A DNA stretch of 64,000 nt from Lolium rigidum (GCF_022539505.1 NC_061512.1:254464510-254528509), one strand, 5' to 3'; counted from the first letter of the stretch, positions 9,100 to 22,447 are shown. Program-made: numbers and translations. Notes: generated by a model from the sequence alone, not told the origin.

Positions 9100-11421
9100 T
9101 TATCTTTTTCTTTGCTTTGCCGAGTGACAGCATACTTAAGCTATGCACCGATTCAGCTCCTCTACCCATTTATCTTCTCCCGTCCTCTTCCACTGATCCA
9201 TACCAACAAGCCGATTGATTTACTCCCCAATCATTGAGACTTCCGTTTCCATTTGGTCATTTATTCCTCGCCTAGCATGTCCCCCGTCCCCTTCCTCATT
9301 CCAATTTCTGGCTATGTCCTCTTGCCTGTTCGAATCCGTCGGCGATACAACTTCTCGATCTATAAATGGCTCCTCCAAAAATCCTGCTGCGAACTCTTCA
9401 TTGCCTTCGTTCTGCTCTTCCGGCTAACCGGTAAACACTGGACACTCTCAAATCGCAGGAGCCTGACACCACGCAATCTTCATCACGCTTATGGTTTCCT
9501 ACTTTTTTTTATCCTCTGGTCTTTGTTTCTGTTGTAGATCGGGATAAGCCTAGATGTCTACTATTTCTTTCCGTGTGATGCAGATCCGCATATATTTTCT
9601 TTGTTTGGTGATGCTTCTCTTCATAAGATACTTCTTCGGTCGTTTGTGAGTAATTCAATATCTTCCGTATGTGATCAGAGGAGTCTGCGAGAGATTTGAC
9701 AACATGTCAAAGTTGACTGTTCATGCAGTTGAAGCGCAAGTTCTGAATTATCATGAAGCCGTTGAATTGTCTGTTCTGAACTCGAGCACCCACATGAAGC
9801 GATCGGTCATGCAGTGCCAGAATCTCACAGCTCCAGCAGCTCCAACGCCTGGAACGAGGCACGCGCCTACCTGAACCGACCGATTCAACCAGTCTGTACG
9901 ATGGTGCGTGTACTCTCTCAATCAGATTCTAGATGGGCAATGCATACCTATGTACGTACTACTGTATCTGTGACCATCCTACCTTTAACCTTTTCTCCGG
10001 AGCAAATATCAGTCATACGCATTCTTGGTCAGTTTGCAACTTCCAACCGTGCCACTTCAGCGAATACTAGCGATCGCTAATATGCTTGAACTAGAAGAAT
10101 CGGTTATTTAGATGGCCACATATATTCAGTTTTTTTTTTTGCATGACTTCAAAATAAGAACAATATGTTCCATTCAGATTAAAATACCTTCCTTTCACAT
10201 CATGCAGGTTATAGTGAAGAAAAATACCAAATACGCATGCAGTGGAAGTGACTTCTTTCTACCACTCCATCAACCGAGAGTCTTTTATTTGAGTGACAAA
10301 GAAAAGAGAAACAGTTTAAACATGGGCATTGCATGGCGGAAGTATATCAGATGTGAATCTTCCATATAGTGAATCTTTGGTATATGTAGAAAACATGTCC
10401 CTGATGTCCTTCTTTCCATGAATGTATTTCTGAGTTGTTTCCGCCATTTGTTTTTGCAGGTTGCATAAATTTTACAGGTTCCAATTTGTTTTTGCAGGTT
10501 GCATAAATTTTACCAGAGTTTAGTAACTGGATTAGAATTTAACAGAGTTTTTTCGAGTGTGAAGAATTTAACAGAGTGCAGAACATGTTGGCAAGTGTGG
10601 CTCGCTACCTTATCTTGAGATTTTGTGTGGTATTTATTCATTCCTTCCCAGGTTGCACATGATATCTGAAGTGATTATTGCTATACATAGGAACGACATT
10701 CCAACATCTTACTAACGTGATTTGAATCAGTTAACCAGATGTGGGAAATGAATATCCAATTACGCGGTACTTTCATATTTTCAGGTAAACTTTCTGAAAT
10801 TGATAGTTGCCCAATGGAAATCCCGTGTCTCCATTTAATTGGCTTTTTTTTTCCAAGATCTTATATTTATTATGATCGTACAGACTAATGTTGCAGGATC
10901 TATGGCGCACACCTCAATAATCATTTTCGTAGCTGCAGAACCAGACCCAAAGGTTAAAATGAGCCTCTTAATATATTAGTGCTTTGATTATTTTTGTTTT
11001 GGAAGTTTAACGGGGCTTCCCTCTCCACCGTGGTGATACAAAACACTAGATCGACGTACGAGGCTGAGGAAATGTGATCCTCTACCGGCATGAGGTGTTT
11101 GGATTTCCGGCGTTGATCGCGTACTGGCGTTTAAACAGATTGTTAATTTGATGCATACGATAGTAGATGTTAGTTAATTAGCATGGCGGGACATTTTTTG
11201 TGACTTTCTAATTGAGCATACAGGTGTAAATGGAACCTTTTAAACTGTATATGGACATGTGATGCATCATTATTAATAAGAAGTACCAGGTTATGGCAAA
11301 ATATTGTCCTTACGGCGCCATTTCTTTCACTATTCCATTCTTTTTCTATGAGTGCACAGTGCTACACAATCAGATATGTGGGAAAAATATTCCGCAGCAA
11401 CGCGCGGGGCGTTATATCTAG
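9100..11421 (+). mobile_element. Probable Helitron with identified 3' end (5' end approximate)
   Basis: The 3' end is well supported. A hairpin AACGC-GCGGG-GCGTT (11399-11413) is followed by ATAT and a terminal CTAG (11418-11421), then T. This is the Helitron signature of a short GC hairpin a few bases before CTRR, inserted between A and T. Sequence of the Gypsy-2 internal type lies on both sides. The 5' end is not certain: candidate A|TC junctions occur near 9111 and 9171. The interior has a CT-rich leader-like segment (9150-9500) and AT-rich sequence. Open frames are short and unrecognised, with no Rep/helicase, so it is non-autonomous. Confidence 0.55.
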
Positions 11422-11984
11422 TTCAGTTAACAACTGAGTGCGATAAAAGAACTTTCGTGAACACATTTGTTCATATGATGTAAATATTCTCATGATATGG
11501 ACGAGTACTTAGGCAATTCATAATAAGATAAATGCAAATAAAGTCATATAATAGTTATGTCAATCATGAAGAAGATACCAACAAACTAATAATAAGCATC
11601 ATGAAACATATCTATCAGCAGGATTGCAATGCTCATAAAAAGATATGATAAAGTGGTATCTCGCTTGCCCGTATTTGTACAACAAAACATAAATGCCCAA
11701 GCACCTCTGAATTTCATGGAAAGACTAGAAGTAAAGATTATCAAAGATAAAAGCATCAGAGTTATACCACAGCTAATCATATTTTGGGACAAGCATATTA
11801 CACTAAGAATGACAATTATGCTCTCAAGAAGGTGCTCAAAGAAAGGATGGTGACTCAACATAAAAGTAAAAGATTGACCCTTCGCAGAGGGAAGCAGGGA
11901 TTAACATGTGCTAGAGCTTTTCATTTTAAAACAGAAGTAAAATTGTTTTGAGAGGTGTTTGTTGTTATCAATGAATGGTAGTGG
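11422..11984 (-). other. Gypsy-2 internal non-coding sequence, continued
   Basis: AT-rich sequence without a supported gene. The segment ending in GGGAAGCAGGGATTAAC and TGAATGGTAGTGG is, from memory, typical of the internal region of this Gypsy group. It follows the Helitron end and stops at the CACTA terminus at 11985. Confidence 0.45.
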
Positions 11985-12108
11985 CACTACAAGAGATGGG
12001 GGATTTGTTGACGAAAACCCTGGTGACAAAAATGCATACCGTCATGGATGTGTCCTTATAGGTGACGAATTCATCTTTCGTCAAGCATTTAAGGTAATGC
12101 TTGACGGT
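11985..12108 (+). mobile_element. CACTA transposon terminus (second copy), cut by gap
   Basis: It begins CACTACAAGAGATGGGGG and is base-for-base identical over 124 bp to the left end of the large CACTA element at 30213-30336, including the TGACGAA-type subterminal motifs. The assembly gap starts immediately afterwards, so the rest of this copy is unknown. Confidence 0.85.
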
Positions 12109-12208
12109 NNNNNNNNNNNNNNNNNNNNNNNNNNNNNNNNNNNNNNNNNNNNNNNNNNNNNNNNNNNNNNNNNNNNNNNNNNNNNNNNNNNNNNNNNNNN
12201 NNNNNNNN
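12109..12208. other. Assembly gap (100 N)
   Basis: Exactly 100 N, the conventional placeholder for a gap of unknown size. It separates a CACTA left end from the interior of a plus-strand Gypsy element, so at least the rest of one CACTA and part of the Gypsy should be missing. Confidence 1.
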
Positions 12209-12298
12209 CAGTTAGCCCACGACGGGGCACGTGGGTGGGGGGCGGTGGTGCACCAAAAATTGGTAAGAGGCTGCAGTCAGGATGACCTTAATATCATT

Positions 12299-12519
12299 CT
12301 ACAAAGAAACCTTTGGGTAAAGTTGATAATGTTCGCATTACCGTTAACAATAACCTTGTCCCCGTTGATTTTGTTGTCTTGGATATTGAATGCAATGCAT
12401 CTTGTCCAATTATATTGGGAAGACCTTTTCTTCGGACTGTTGGTGCTATTATTGATATGAGGGAAGGTAATATAAAATATCAATTTTCCTCTCAAGAAAG
12501 GTATGGAACACTTCCCTAG
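12299..12519 (+). pseudogene. Retropepsin-like gag/protease C-terminal fragment
   Basis: The frame reads KPLGKVDNVRITV and continues to the diagnostic CPIILGRPFLRT, which is the C-terminal part of a retropepsin-like aspartic protease domain in plant Gypsy proteins. It ends at a stop at 12517-12519. The catalytic D-[ST]-G would lie upstream, in or before the gap, and is not seen. It is a fragment of a larger element-encoded protein. Confidence 0.75.
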
Positions 12520-15188
12520 AAAGAGAATGAAGGTACCTTATGATTCTATTATTAGAACAAATTATGATGTTGATGCTTCATCTCTTGATGTTACTTGATA
12601 CACACTTTCTGCGCCTAGCTGAAAGGCGTTAAAGAAAAGCGCTTATGGGAGACAACCCATATTTTTACCTACAGTACTTTGTTTTTATTTTGTGTCTTGG
12701 AAGTTGTTTACTACTGTAGCAACCTCTCCTTATCTTATTTTTGAGTTTTGTTGTGCCAAGTTAAGCCGTTGATAGAAAAGTAAGTACTAGATTTGGATTA
12801 CTGCGCAGCTCCAGATTTCTTTGCTGTCACGAATCTGGGTCTACCTCCCTGTAGGTAGCTCAGAAAATTACGCCAATTTACGAGCATGATCCTCAGATAT
12901 GTACGCAACTTTCATTCAATTTGAGTATTTTCGTTTGAGCAAGTCTGGTGCCATTTTAAAATTCGTCAATACGAACTATTCTGTTTTGACAGATTCTGCC
13001 TTTTATTTCGCATTGCCTCTTTCGCTATGTTGGATGAATTTCTTTGATCCACTAATGTCCAGTAGCATTATGCAATGTCCAGAAGTGTTAAGAATGATTG
13101 TGTCACCTCTGAATATGTCAATTTATATTGTGCACTAACCCTCTAATGAGTTGTTTCGAGTTTGGTGTGGAGGAAGTTTTCAAGGGTCAAGAGAGGAGTA
13201 TGATGCAACGTGATCAAGGAGAGTGAAAGCTCTAAGCTTGGGGATGCACCCGGTGGTTCACCCCTGCATATATCAAGAAGACTCAAGCGTCTAAGCTTGG
13301 GGATGCCCAAGGCATCCCCTTCTTCATCGACAAATTATCGTGTTCCTCCCCGAAACTACATTTTTATTCGGCCACATCTTATGTGCTTTTTCTTGGAGCG
13401 TCGGTTTGTTTTTGTTTTTGTTTTGTTTGAATAAAATGGATCCTAGCATTCACTTTATGGGAGAGATACACACTCCGCTGTAACATATGGAAAAATATGT
13501 CCTTGGTTTCTACTCATAGTATTCATGGCGAAGTTTCTCCTTCGTTAAATTGTTATATGGTTGGAATTGGAAAATGATACATGTAGTAATTGCTAAAAAT
13601 GTCTTGGGTAATGTGATACTTGGCAATTGTTGTGCTCATGTTTAAGCTCTTGCATCATATGCTTTGCACCCATTAATGAAGAAATACATAGAGCATGCTA
13701 AAATTTGGTTTGCATATTTGGTTTCTCTAAGGTCTAGATAATTTCTAGTATTGAGTTTGAACAACAAGGAAGACGGTGTAGAGTCTTATAATGTTTTCAA
13801 TATGTCTTTTATGTGAGTTTTGCTGCACCGGTTCATCCTTGTGTTTGTTTCAAATAACCTTGCTAGCCTAAACCTTGTATCGAGAGGGAATACTTCTCAT
13901 GCATCCAAAATATTTGAGCCAACCACTATGCCATTTGTGTCCACCATACCTACCTATACTACATGGTATTTTCCCGCCATTCCAAAGTAAATTGCTTGAG
14001 TGCTACCTTTAAAATTCCATCATTTACCTTTGCAATATATAGCTCATGGGACAAATAGCTTAAAAACTATTGTGGTATTGAATATGTAATTATGCACTTT
14101 ATCTCTTATTAAGTTGCTTGTTGTGCGATAACCATGTTTATCGCGGAACGCCATCAACTCATTGTTGAATTTCATGTGAGTTGCTATGCATGTTCGTCTT
14201 GTCTCGAAGTAAGGGCGATCTACACCGAGTTGAATGGTTTGAGCATGCATATTGTGAGAGAAGAACATTGGGCCGCTAACTAAAGCCATGATCCATGGTG
14301 GAAGTTTCAGTTTTGGACAAACATCCTCAAATCTCTAATGAGAAAAGAATTAATTGTTGTCAAATGCTTAAAGCATTAAAAGAGGAGTCCATTATCTCGT
14401 TGTCTATGTTGTCCCGGTATGGATGTCTAAGTTGAGAATAATCAAAAGCGAGAAATCCAAATGCGAGCTTTCTCCTTAGACCTTTGTACAGGCGGCATAG
14501 AGGTACCCCTTTGTGAAACTTGGTTAAAGCATATGTATTGCGGTGATAATCCGGTAGTCCAAGCTAATTAGGACAAGGTGCGGGCACTATTAGTACACTA
14601 TGCATGAGGCTTGCAACTTATAAGATATAATTTACATGATGCATATGCTTTATTACTACCGTTGACAAAATTGTTTCATGTTTTCAAAATCAAAGCTCTA
14701 GCACAAATATAGCAATCGATGCTTTTCCTCTATGAGGACCATTCTTTTACTTTCAATGTTGAGTCGGCTCACCTATTTCTCTCCACCTCAAGAAGCAAAC
14801 ACTTGTGTGAACTGTGCATTGATTCCTACATACTTGCTTATTGCACTTATTATATTACTCTATGTTGACAATATTCATGAGATATACATGTTACAAGTTG
14901 AAAGCAACCGCTGAAACTTAATCTTCTTTTGTGTTGTTTCAATACCTTTACTTTGAATTATTGCTTTATGAGTTAACTCTTATGCAAGACTTATTGATGC
15001 TTGTCTTGAAGTGCTATTCATGAAAAGTCTTTGCTTTATGATTCACTTGTTTACTCATGTCATACACATTGTTTTGATCGCTGCATTCTTTACATATGCT
15101 TTACAAATAGTATGATCAAGATTATGATGGCATGTCACTCCAGAAATTATCTTTGTTATCGTTTTACCTGCTCGGGACGAGCGAGAAC
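12520..15188 (+). other. Long 3' non-coding region of Gypsy element 3
   Basis: About 2.7 kb of AT-rich sequence without a supported gene lies between the protease fragment and the polypurine tract. It contains GCGCTTATGGGAGACAACCC (about 12639), which I recall from this Gypsy group. There are two internal copies of the polypurine motif TAAGCTTGGGGATGC (13233-13247, 13292-13306). The second forms a hairpin GGGGATGCC-caa-GGCATCCCC at about 13300-13320. Confidence 0.6.
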
Positions 15189-15203
15189 TAAGCTTGGGGA
15201 TGC
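15189..15203 (+). promoter_or_regulatory. Polypurine tract of Gypsy element 3
   Basis: TAAGCTTGGGGATGC directly abuts the TGATACG start of the 3' LTR. In LTR retrotransposons this purine run primes plus-strand DNA synthesis. Confidence 0.8.
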
Positions 15204-16804
15204 TGATACGTCTCCAACGTATCGATAATTTCTTGTGTTCCATGCCACATTATTGATGTTATCTACATGTTTTATGCACACTTTATGTCATATTCGTGCA
15301 TTTTCTGGAACTAACCTATTAACAAGATGCCGAAGTGCCGCTTGTCGTTTTCTCGCTGTTTTTGGTTTCAGAAATCCTAGTAAATAAATATTCTCGGAAT
15401 TGGACGAAATAAAAGCCCAGAGGCCTATTTTTACACGAAGCTTCCAGAAGACCGAAGACAAGACGAAGAGGGGCCACGGGGTGGCCAAACCCTAGGGCGG
15501 CGCGGCCCCACCCCTGGCCGCGCCGGCCTGTGGTTTGGGCCCCCGTGCCGCCTCTTGACCTACCCTTCCGCCTACTTAAAGCCTCCGTGACGAAACCCCC
15601 AGCACCGAGAGCCACGATACGGAAAACCTTACAGAGACGCCGTCACCGCCGATCCCATCTCGGGGATCCTCGGAGATCGCTCTCCGGCACCCTCGCCGAG
15701 AGGGGAATCATCTCCCGGAGGACTCTACACCGCCATGGTCGCCTCCGGAGTGATGAGTGAGTAGTCTACCCCTGGACTATGGGTCCATAGCAGTAGCTAG
15801 ATGGTTGTCTTCTCCCCATTGTGCTATCATTGTCGGATCTTGTGAGCTGCCTATCATGATCAAGATCATCTATATGTAATTCTATATGTTGCGTTTGTTG
15901 GGATCCGATGAATAGAGAATACTTGTTATGTTGATTATCAAAGTTATACTATGTGTTGTTTAAGATCTTGCATGCTCTCCGTTACTAGTAGATGCTCTGG
16001 CCAAGTAGATGCTTTTAACTCCAAGAGGGAGTACTTATGCTCGATAGTGGGTTCATGCCTGCATTGACACCGGGACAATGATGAAAAGTTCTAAGGTTGT
16101 GTTGTGCTGTTGCCACTAGGGATAAAACATTGATGCTATGTCTAAGGATGTATTTGTTGATTACATTACGCACCATACTTAATGCAATTGTCTGTTGCTT
16201 TGCAACTTAATACTGGAGGGGGTTCGGATGATAACCTGAAGGTGGACTTTTTAGGCATAGATGCAGTTGGATGGCGGTCTATGTACTTTGTCGTAATGCC
16301 CAATTAAATCTCACTATACTCATCATGATATGTATGTGCATTGTCATGCTCTCTTTATTTGTCAATTGCCCAACTGTAATTTGTTCACCCAACATGTTGT
16401 TCGTCTTATGGGAGAGACACCTCTAGTGAACTCGTGGACCCCGGTCCAATTCTCTTTACTCGAAATAGAATCTACTCGCAATACTTGTTTTTACTCGTTT
16501 TCTCTGCAAACAATCATCTTCCACACAATACGGTTAATCCTTTGTTACAGCAAGCCGGTGAGATTGACAACCTCACCGTTTCGTTGGGGCAAAGTACTTT
16601 GGTTGTGTTGTGCAGGTTCCACGTTGGCGCCGGAATCTCCGGTGTTGCGCCGCACTACATCCCGCCGCCATCAACCTTCAACGTGCTTCTTGGCTCCTCC
16701 TGGTTCGATAAACCTTGGTTTCTTTCTGAGGGAAAACTTGCTTCTGTGCTCATCATACCTTCCTCTTGGGGTTGCCCAACGAACGTGTGAAATACACGCC
16801 ATCA
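15204..16804 (+). repeat. 3' LTR of Gypsy element 3, ~1.60 kb
   Basis: It begins TGATACGTCTCC and ends ACACGCCATCA (TG..CA). The polypurine tract precedes it exactly and satellite sequence (GGTAGATACG) follows exactly. A GC-rich segment at 15480-15740 holds short frames that are not coding. The expected 5' LTR lies in or beyond the gap, so no target duplication can be tested except that it should read GGTAG. Confidence 0.8.
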
Positions 16805-19800
16805 GGTAGATACGTACATACATGATTTTTTCTGGTTTGAATATGTCTAGACATTTTGTTTATCAACTTTAATGCTTTACTATATGATCGACATATATAA
16901 GAATGCTATGTGCTTTGGTTTTTCATTCTTTTGATTTTTTATGAATTTTTATGCCCATTTGAATCCTGGTCAAATCCTAGGTTTGACAATGATTTAAACA
17001 AGTTTAAAACATGAATATGAAAATTAAGCATCTATCCTTCTTAAGTCACTCCAAAATGTAACTCTTGGGAGGGTTTTTGAAATTTCCATGTTTGAAACCA
17101 AAAACCACTTCTCTTCATGCATGCTTGACTTCATAAGACAGAGTTTAGGGTTAGGGGTAGATATATACATGATTTTCTAGTTTGAATATGTCTAGACCTT
17201 GTTTATCAACTTGAATGCTTACTATATATATGACATAAGAATGCTATGTCCTTTGTTTTTTCATTCTTTTGATTTTTTCCTGAAATTTTATGCCCATTTG
17301 AATCTTTTGGTCAAATCCTAGGTTTGACCAAGATTTAAACAAGTTTAAAACATGAAAATGAAAAGGGAAGCCTCCATTCTTCTTAGTCACTCTAAAATGA
17401 ACTTAATTGAGAATGCTTACTATATGGCATAAGAAGACTATATGTGCCTTGGTTTTTCATTTTTTGATTTTTTTTAAATTCTTATGTCCATTTGAATCTT
17501 GGCCAAATCCTAGGTTTGACCATGGTTTAAACAAATTTAAATCATGAATATAAAAATTAAGCATCTATCCTTCTTATTAGTCACTCCAAAATGTAAATCT
17601 TGGGAGGGTTCTTGAAATTTGCATGTTTGAAACCAAAAACCACTTCTCTTCATGCATGCTTGACTTCATAAGATAGAGTTTAGGGTTAGGGGTAGATATA
17701 TACATGATTTTCTAGTCTGAATATGTCTAGACCTTGTTTATCAACTTGAATGCTTACTATATATATGACATAAGAATGCTATGTCCTTTGTTTTTTCATT
17801 CTTTTGATTTTTTCCTGAAATTTTATGTCCATTTGAATCTTTTGGTCAAACCCTAGGTTTGACCAAGATTTAAACAAGTTTAAAACATGAAAATGAAAAG
17901 GGAAGCCTGCATCCTTCTTAGTCACTCTAAAATGAATTTTTTAAGAGGTTTTTGAAATTTCCATGTTTAATTTGAAACCCAAAACCACTTCTCTTCATGA
18001 TTGACTTCATAAGACAGAGTTTAGGGTTAGGGGTAGATACGTACATACATGATTTTTTCTGGTTTGAATATGTCTAGACATTTTGTTTATCAACTTTAAT
18101 GCTTTACTATATGATCGACATATATAAGAATGCTATGTGCTTTGGTTTTTCATTCTTTTGATTTTTTATGAATTTTTATGCCCATTTGAATCTTGGTCAA
18201 ATCCTAGGTTTGACAATGATTTAAACAAGTTTAAAACATGAATATGAAAATTAAGCATCTATCCTTCTTAAGTCACTCCAAAATGTAACTCTTGGGAGGG
18301 TTTTTGAAATTTCCATGTTTGAAACCAAAAACCACTTCTCTTCATGCATGCTTGACTTCATAAGACAGAGTTTAGGGTTAGGGGTAGATATATACATGAT
18401 TTTCTAGTTTGAATATGTCTAGACCTTGTTTATCAACTTGAATGCTTACTATATATATGACATAAGAATGCTATGTCCTTTGTTTTTTCATTCTTTTGAT
18501 TTTTTCCTGAAATTTTATGCCCATTTGAATCTTTTGGTCAAATCCTAGGTTTGACCAAGATTTAAACAAGTTTAAAACATGAAAATGAAAAGGGAAGCCT
18601 CCATCCTTCTTAGTCACTCTAAAATGAACTTAATTGAGAATGCTTACTATATGGCATAAGAAGACTATGTGTGCCTTGGTTTTTCATTTTTTGATTTTTT
18701 TTAAATTCTTATGTCCATTTGAATCTTGGCCAAATCCTAGGTTTGACCATGGTTTAAACAAATTTAAATCATGAATATAAAAATTAAGCATCTATCCTTC
18801 TTATTAGTCACTCCAAAATGTAAATCTTGGGAGGGTTCTTGAAATTTGCATGTTTGAAACCAAAAACCACTTCTCTTCATGCATGCTTGACTTCATAAGA
18901 CAGAGTTTAGGGTTAGGGGTAGATATATACATGATTTTCTAGTCTGAATATGTCTAGACCTTGTTTATCAACTTGAATGCTTACTATATATATGACATAA
19001 GAATGCTATGTCCTTTGTTTTTTCATTCTTTTGATTTTTTCCTGAAATTTTATGTCCATTTGAATCTTTTGGTCAAACCCTAGGTTTGACCAAGATTTAA
19101 ACAAGTTTAAAACATGAAAATGAAAAGGGAAGCCTGCATCCTTCTTAGTCACTCTAAAATGAATTTTTTAAGAGGTTTTTGAAATTTCCATGTTTAATTT
19201 GAAACCCAAAACCACTTCTCTTCATGATTGACTTCATAAGACAGAGTTTAGGGTTAGGGGTAGATACGTACATACATGATTTTTTCTGGTTTGAATATGT
19301 CTAGACATTTTGTTTATCAACTTTAATGCTTTACTATATGATCGACATATATAAGAATGCTATGTGCTTTGGTTTTTCATTCTTTTGATTTTTTATGAAT
19401 TTTTATGCCCATTTGAATCCTGGTCAAATCCTAGGTTTGACAATGATTTAAACAAGTTTAAAACATGAATATGAAAATTAAGCATCTATCCTTCTTAAGT
19501 CACTCCAAAATGTAACTCTTGGGAGGGTTTTTGAAATTTCCATGTTTGAAACCAAAAACCACTTCTCTTCATGCATGCTTGACTTCATAAGACAGAGTTT
19601 AGGGTTAGGGGTAGATATATACATGATTTTCTAGTCTGAATATGTCTAGACCTTGTTTATCAACTTGAATGCTTACTATATATATGACATAAGAATGCTA
19701 TGTCCTTTGTTTTTTCATTCTTTTGATTTTTTCCTGAAATTTTATGCCCATTTGAATCTTTTGGTCAAATCCTAGGTTTGACCAAGATTTAAACAAGTTT

Positions 19801-22447
19801 AAAACATGAAAATGAAAAGGGAAGCCTGCATCCTTCTTAGTCACTCTAAAATTAAATTAATTGAGAATGCTTACTATATGACATAAGAAGACTATGTGTG
19901 CCTTGGTTTTTCATTTTTTGATTTTTTTTAAATTCTTATGCCCATTTGAATCTTGGCCAAATCCTAGGTTTGACCATGGTTTAAACAAATTTAAATCACG
20001 AATATAAAAATTAAGCATCTATCCTTCTTATTAGTCACTCCAAAATGTAAATCTTGGGAGGGTTCTTGAAATTTGCATGTTTGAAACCAAAAACCACTTC
20101 TCTTCATGCATGCTTGACTTCATAAGACAGAGTTTAGGGTTAGGGGTAGATATATACATGATTTTCTAGTTTGAATATGTCTAGACCTTGTTTATCAACT
20201 TGAATGCTTACTATATATATGACATAAGAATTCTATGTCCTTTGTTTTTTCATTCTTTTGATTTTTTCTTGAAATTTTATGCCCATTTGAATCTTTTGGT
20301 CAAATCCTAGGTTTGACCAAGATTTAAACAAGTTTAAAACATGAAAATGAAAAGGGAAGCCTCCATCCTTCTTAGTCACTCTAAAATGAACTTAATTGAG
20401 AATGCTTACTATATGACATAAGAAGACTATGTGTGCCTTGGTTTTTCATTTTTTGATTTTTTTTAAATTCTTATGTCCATTTGAATCTTGGCCAAATCCT
20501 AGGTTTGACCATGGTTTAAACAAATTTAAATCACTAATATAAAAATTAAGCATCTATCCTTCTTATTAGTCACTCCAAAATGTAAATCTTGGGAGGGTTC
20601 TTGAAATTTGCATGTTTGAAACCAAAAACCACTTCTCTTCATGCATGCTTGACTTCATAAGACAGAGTTTAGGGTTAGGGGTAGATATATACATGATTTT
20701 CTAGTCTGAATATGTCTAGACCTTGTTTATCAACTTGAATGCTTACTATATATATGACATAAGAATGCTATGTCCTTTGTTTTTTCATTCTTTTGATTTT
20801 TTCCTGAAATTTTATGTCCATTTGAATCTTTTGGTCAAACCCTAGGTTTGACCAAGATTTAAACAAGTTTAAAACATGAAAATGAAAAGGGAAGCCTGCA
20901 TCCTTCTTAGTCACTCTAAAATGAATTTTTTAAGAGGTTTTTGAAATTTCCATGTTTAATTTGAAACCCAAAACCACTTCTCTTCATGATTGACTTCATA
21001 AGACAGAGTTTAGGGTTAGGGGTAGATACGTACATACATGATTTTTTCTGGTTTGAATATGTCAAGACATTTTGTTTATCAACTTTAATGCTTTACTATA
21101 TGATCGACATATATAAGAATGCTATGTGCTTTGGTTTTTCATTCTTTTGATTTTTTATGAATTTTTATGCCCATTTGAATCCTGGTCAAATCCTAGGTTT
21201 GACAATGATTTAAACAAGTTTAAAACATGAATATGAAAATTAAGCATCTATCCTTCTTAAGTCACTCCAAAATGTAACTCTTGGGAGGGTTTTTGAAATT
21301 TCCATGTTTGAAACCAAAAACCACTTCTCTTCATGCATGCTTGACTTCATAAGACAGATTTTAGGGTTAGGGGTAGATATATACATGATTTTCTAGTCTG
21401 AATATGTCTAGACCTTGTTTATCAACTTGAATGCTTACTATATATATGACATAAGAATGCTATGTCCTTTGTTTTTTCATTCTTTTGATTTTTTCCTGAA
21501 ATTTTATGCCCATTTGAATCTTTTGGTCAAATCCTAGGTTTGACCAAGATTTAAACAAGTTTAAAACATGAAAATGAAAAGGGAAGCCTGCATCCTTCTT
21601 AGTCACTCTAAAATTAACTTAATTGAGAATGCTTACTATATGACATAAGAAGACTATGTGTGCCTTGGTTTTTCATTTTTTGATTTTTTTTAAATTCTTA
21701 TGCCCATTTGAATCTTGGCCAAATCCTAGGTTTGACCATGGTTTAAACAAATTTAAATCACGAATATAAAAATTAAGCATCTATCCTTCTTATTAGTCAC
21801 TCCAAAATGTAAATCTTGGGAGGGTTCTTGAAATTTGCATGTTTGAAACCCAAAACCACTTATCTTCATGCATGCTTGACTTCATAAGACAGAGTTTAGG
21901 GTTAGGGGTAGATACATACATGATTTTCTAGTTTGAATATGTCTAGACCTTGTTTATCAACTTGAATGCTTACTATATATATGACATAAGAATGCTATGT
22001 CCTTTGTTTTTTCATTCTTTTGATTTTTTCCTCAAATTTTATGCCCATTTGAATCTTTTGGTCAAATCCTAGGTTTGACCAAGATTTAAACAAGTTTAAA
22101 ACATGAAATTGAAAAGGGAAGCCTGCATCCTTCTTAGTCACTCTAAAATCAACTTAATTGAGAATGCTTACTATATGACATAACAAGACTATGCGTGCAT
22201 TGCTTTTTCATTTTTTCATTTTTTTTAAATTCTTATGCCCATTTGAATCTTGGTCAAATCCTAGGTTTGACCATGGTTTTAACAAATTTATATCATGAAT
22301 ATAAAAATTAAGCATCTATCCTTCTTAATTAGTCACTCCAAAATGTAACTCTTGCATGGGAGGGTTTTTGAAATTTGCATGTTTGAAACCAAAAACCACT
22401 TCTCTTCATGCATGCTTGACTTCATAAGACAGAGTTTAGGGTTAGGG
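16805..22447. repeat. Satellite array, homogenised part, higher-order repeat of 1227 bp
   Basis: Related monomers each end in a telomere-like box TTTAGGGTTAGGGG followed by GTAGATA. GTAG starts at 16806, 17157, 17692, 18033, 18384, 18919, 19260, 19611, 20146, 20681, 21022, 21373, 21908 and 22448. The spacings are 351, 535, 341 / 351, 535, 341 / 351, 535, 535, 341 / 351, 535, 540. Three monomer types therefore form a 1227-bp unit, and one unit carries an extra 535-bp piece. Copies are nearly identical. The 535 unit looks like two truncated monomers fused at AATTGAGAATGC. Each monomer also carries the dyad TTGGTCAAA..TTTGACCAA. No gene is present. Confidence 0.95.

Larger units (their letters stand above)
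12209..16804 (+). mobile_element. Gypsy element 3: 3' part of an element with no visible pol
   Basis: Right of the gap comes the end of a retropepsin-like frame, then ~2.7 kb of non-coding DNA, a polypurine tract and a 1.6-kb LTR. No reverse transcriptase or integrase lies between protease and LTR, where an autonomous Gypsy would carry them. The element therefore looks like one of the pol-less Triticeae Gypsy families (Sabrina/WHAM-like from memory, not verified). The 5' half is lost in the gap. After the LTR the sequence continues in the middle of a satellite monomer, so the element inserted into the satellite array. Confidence 0.7.
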
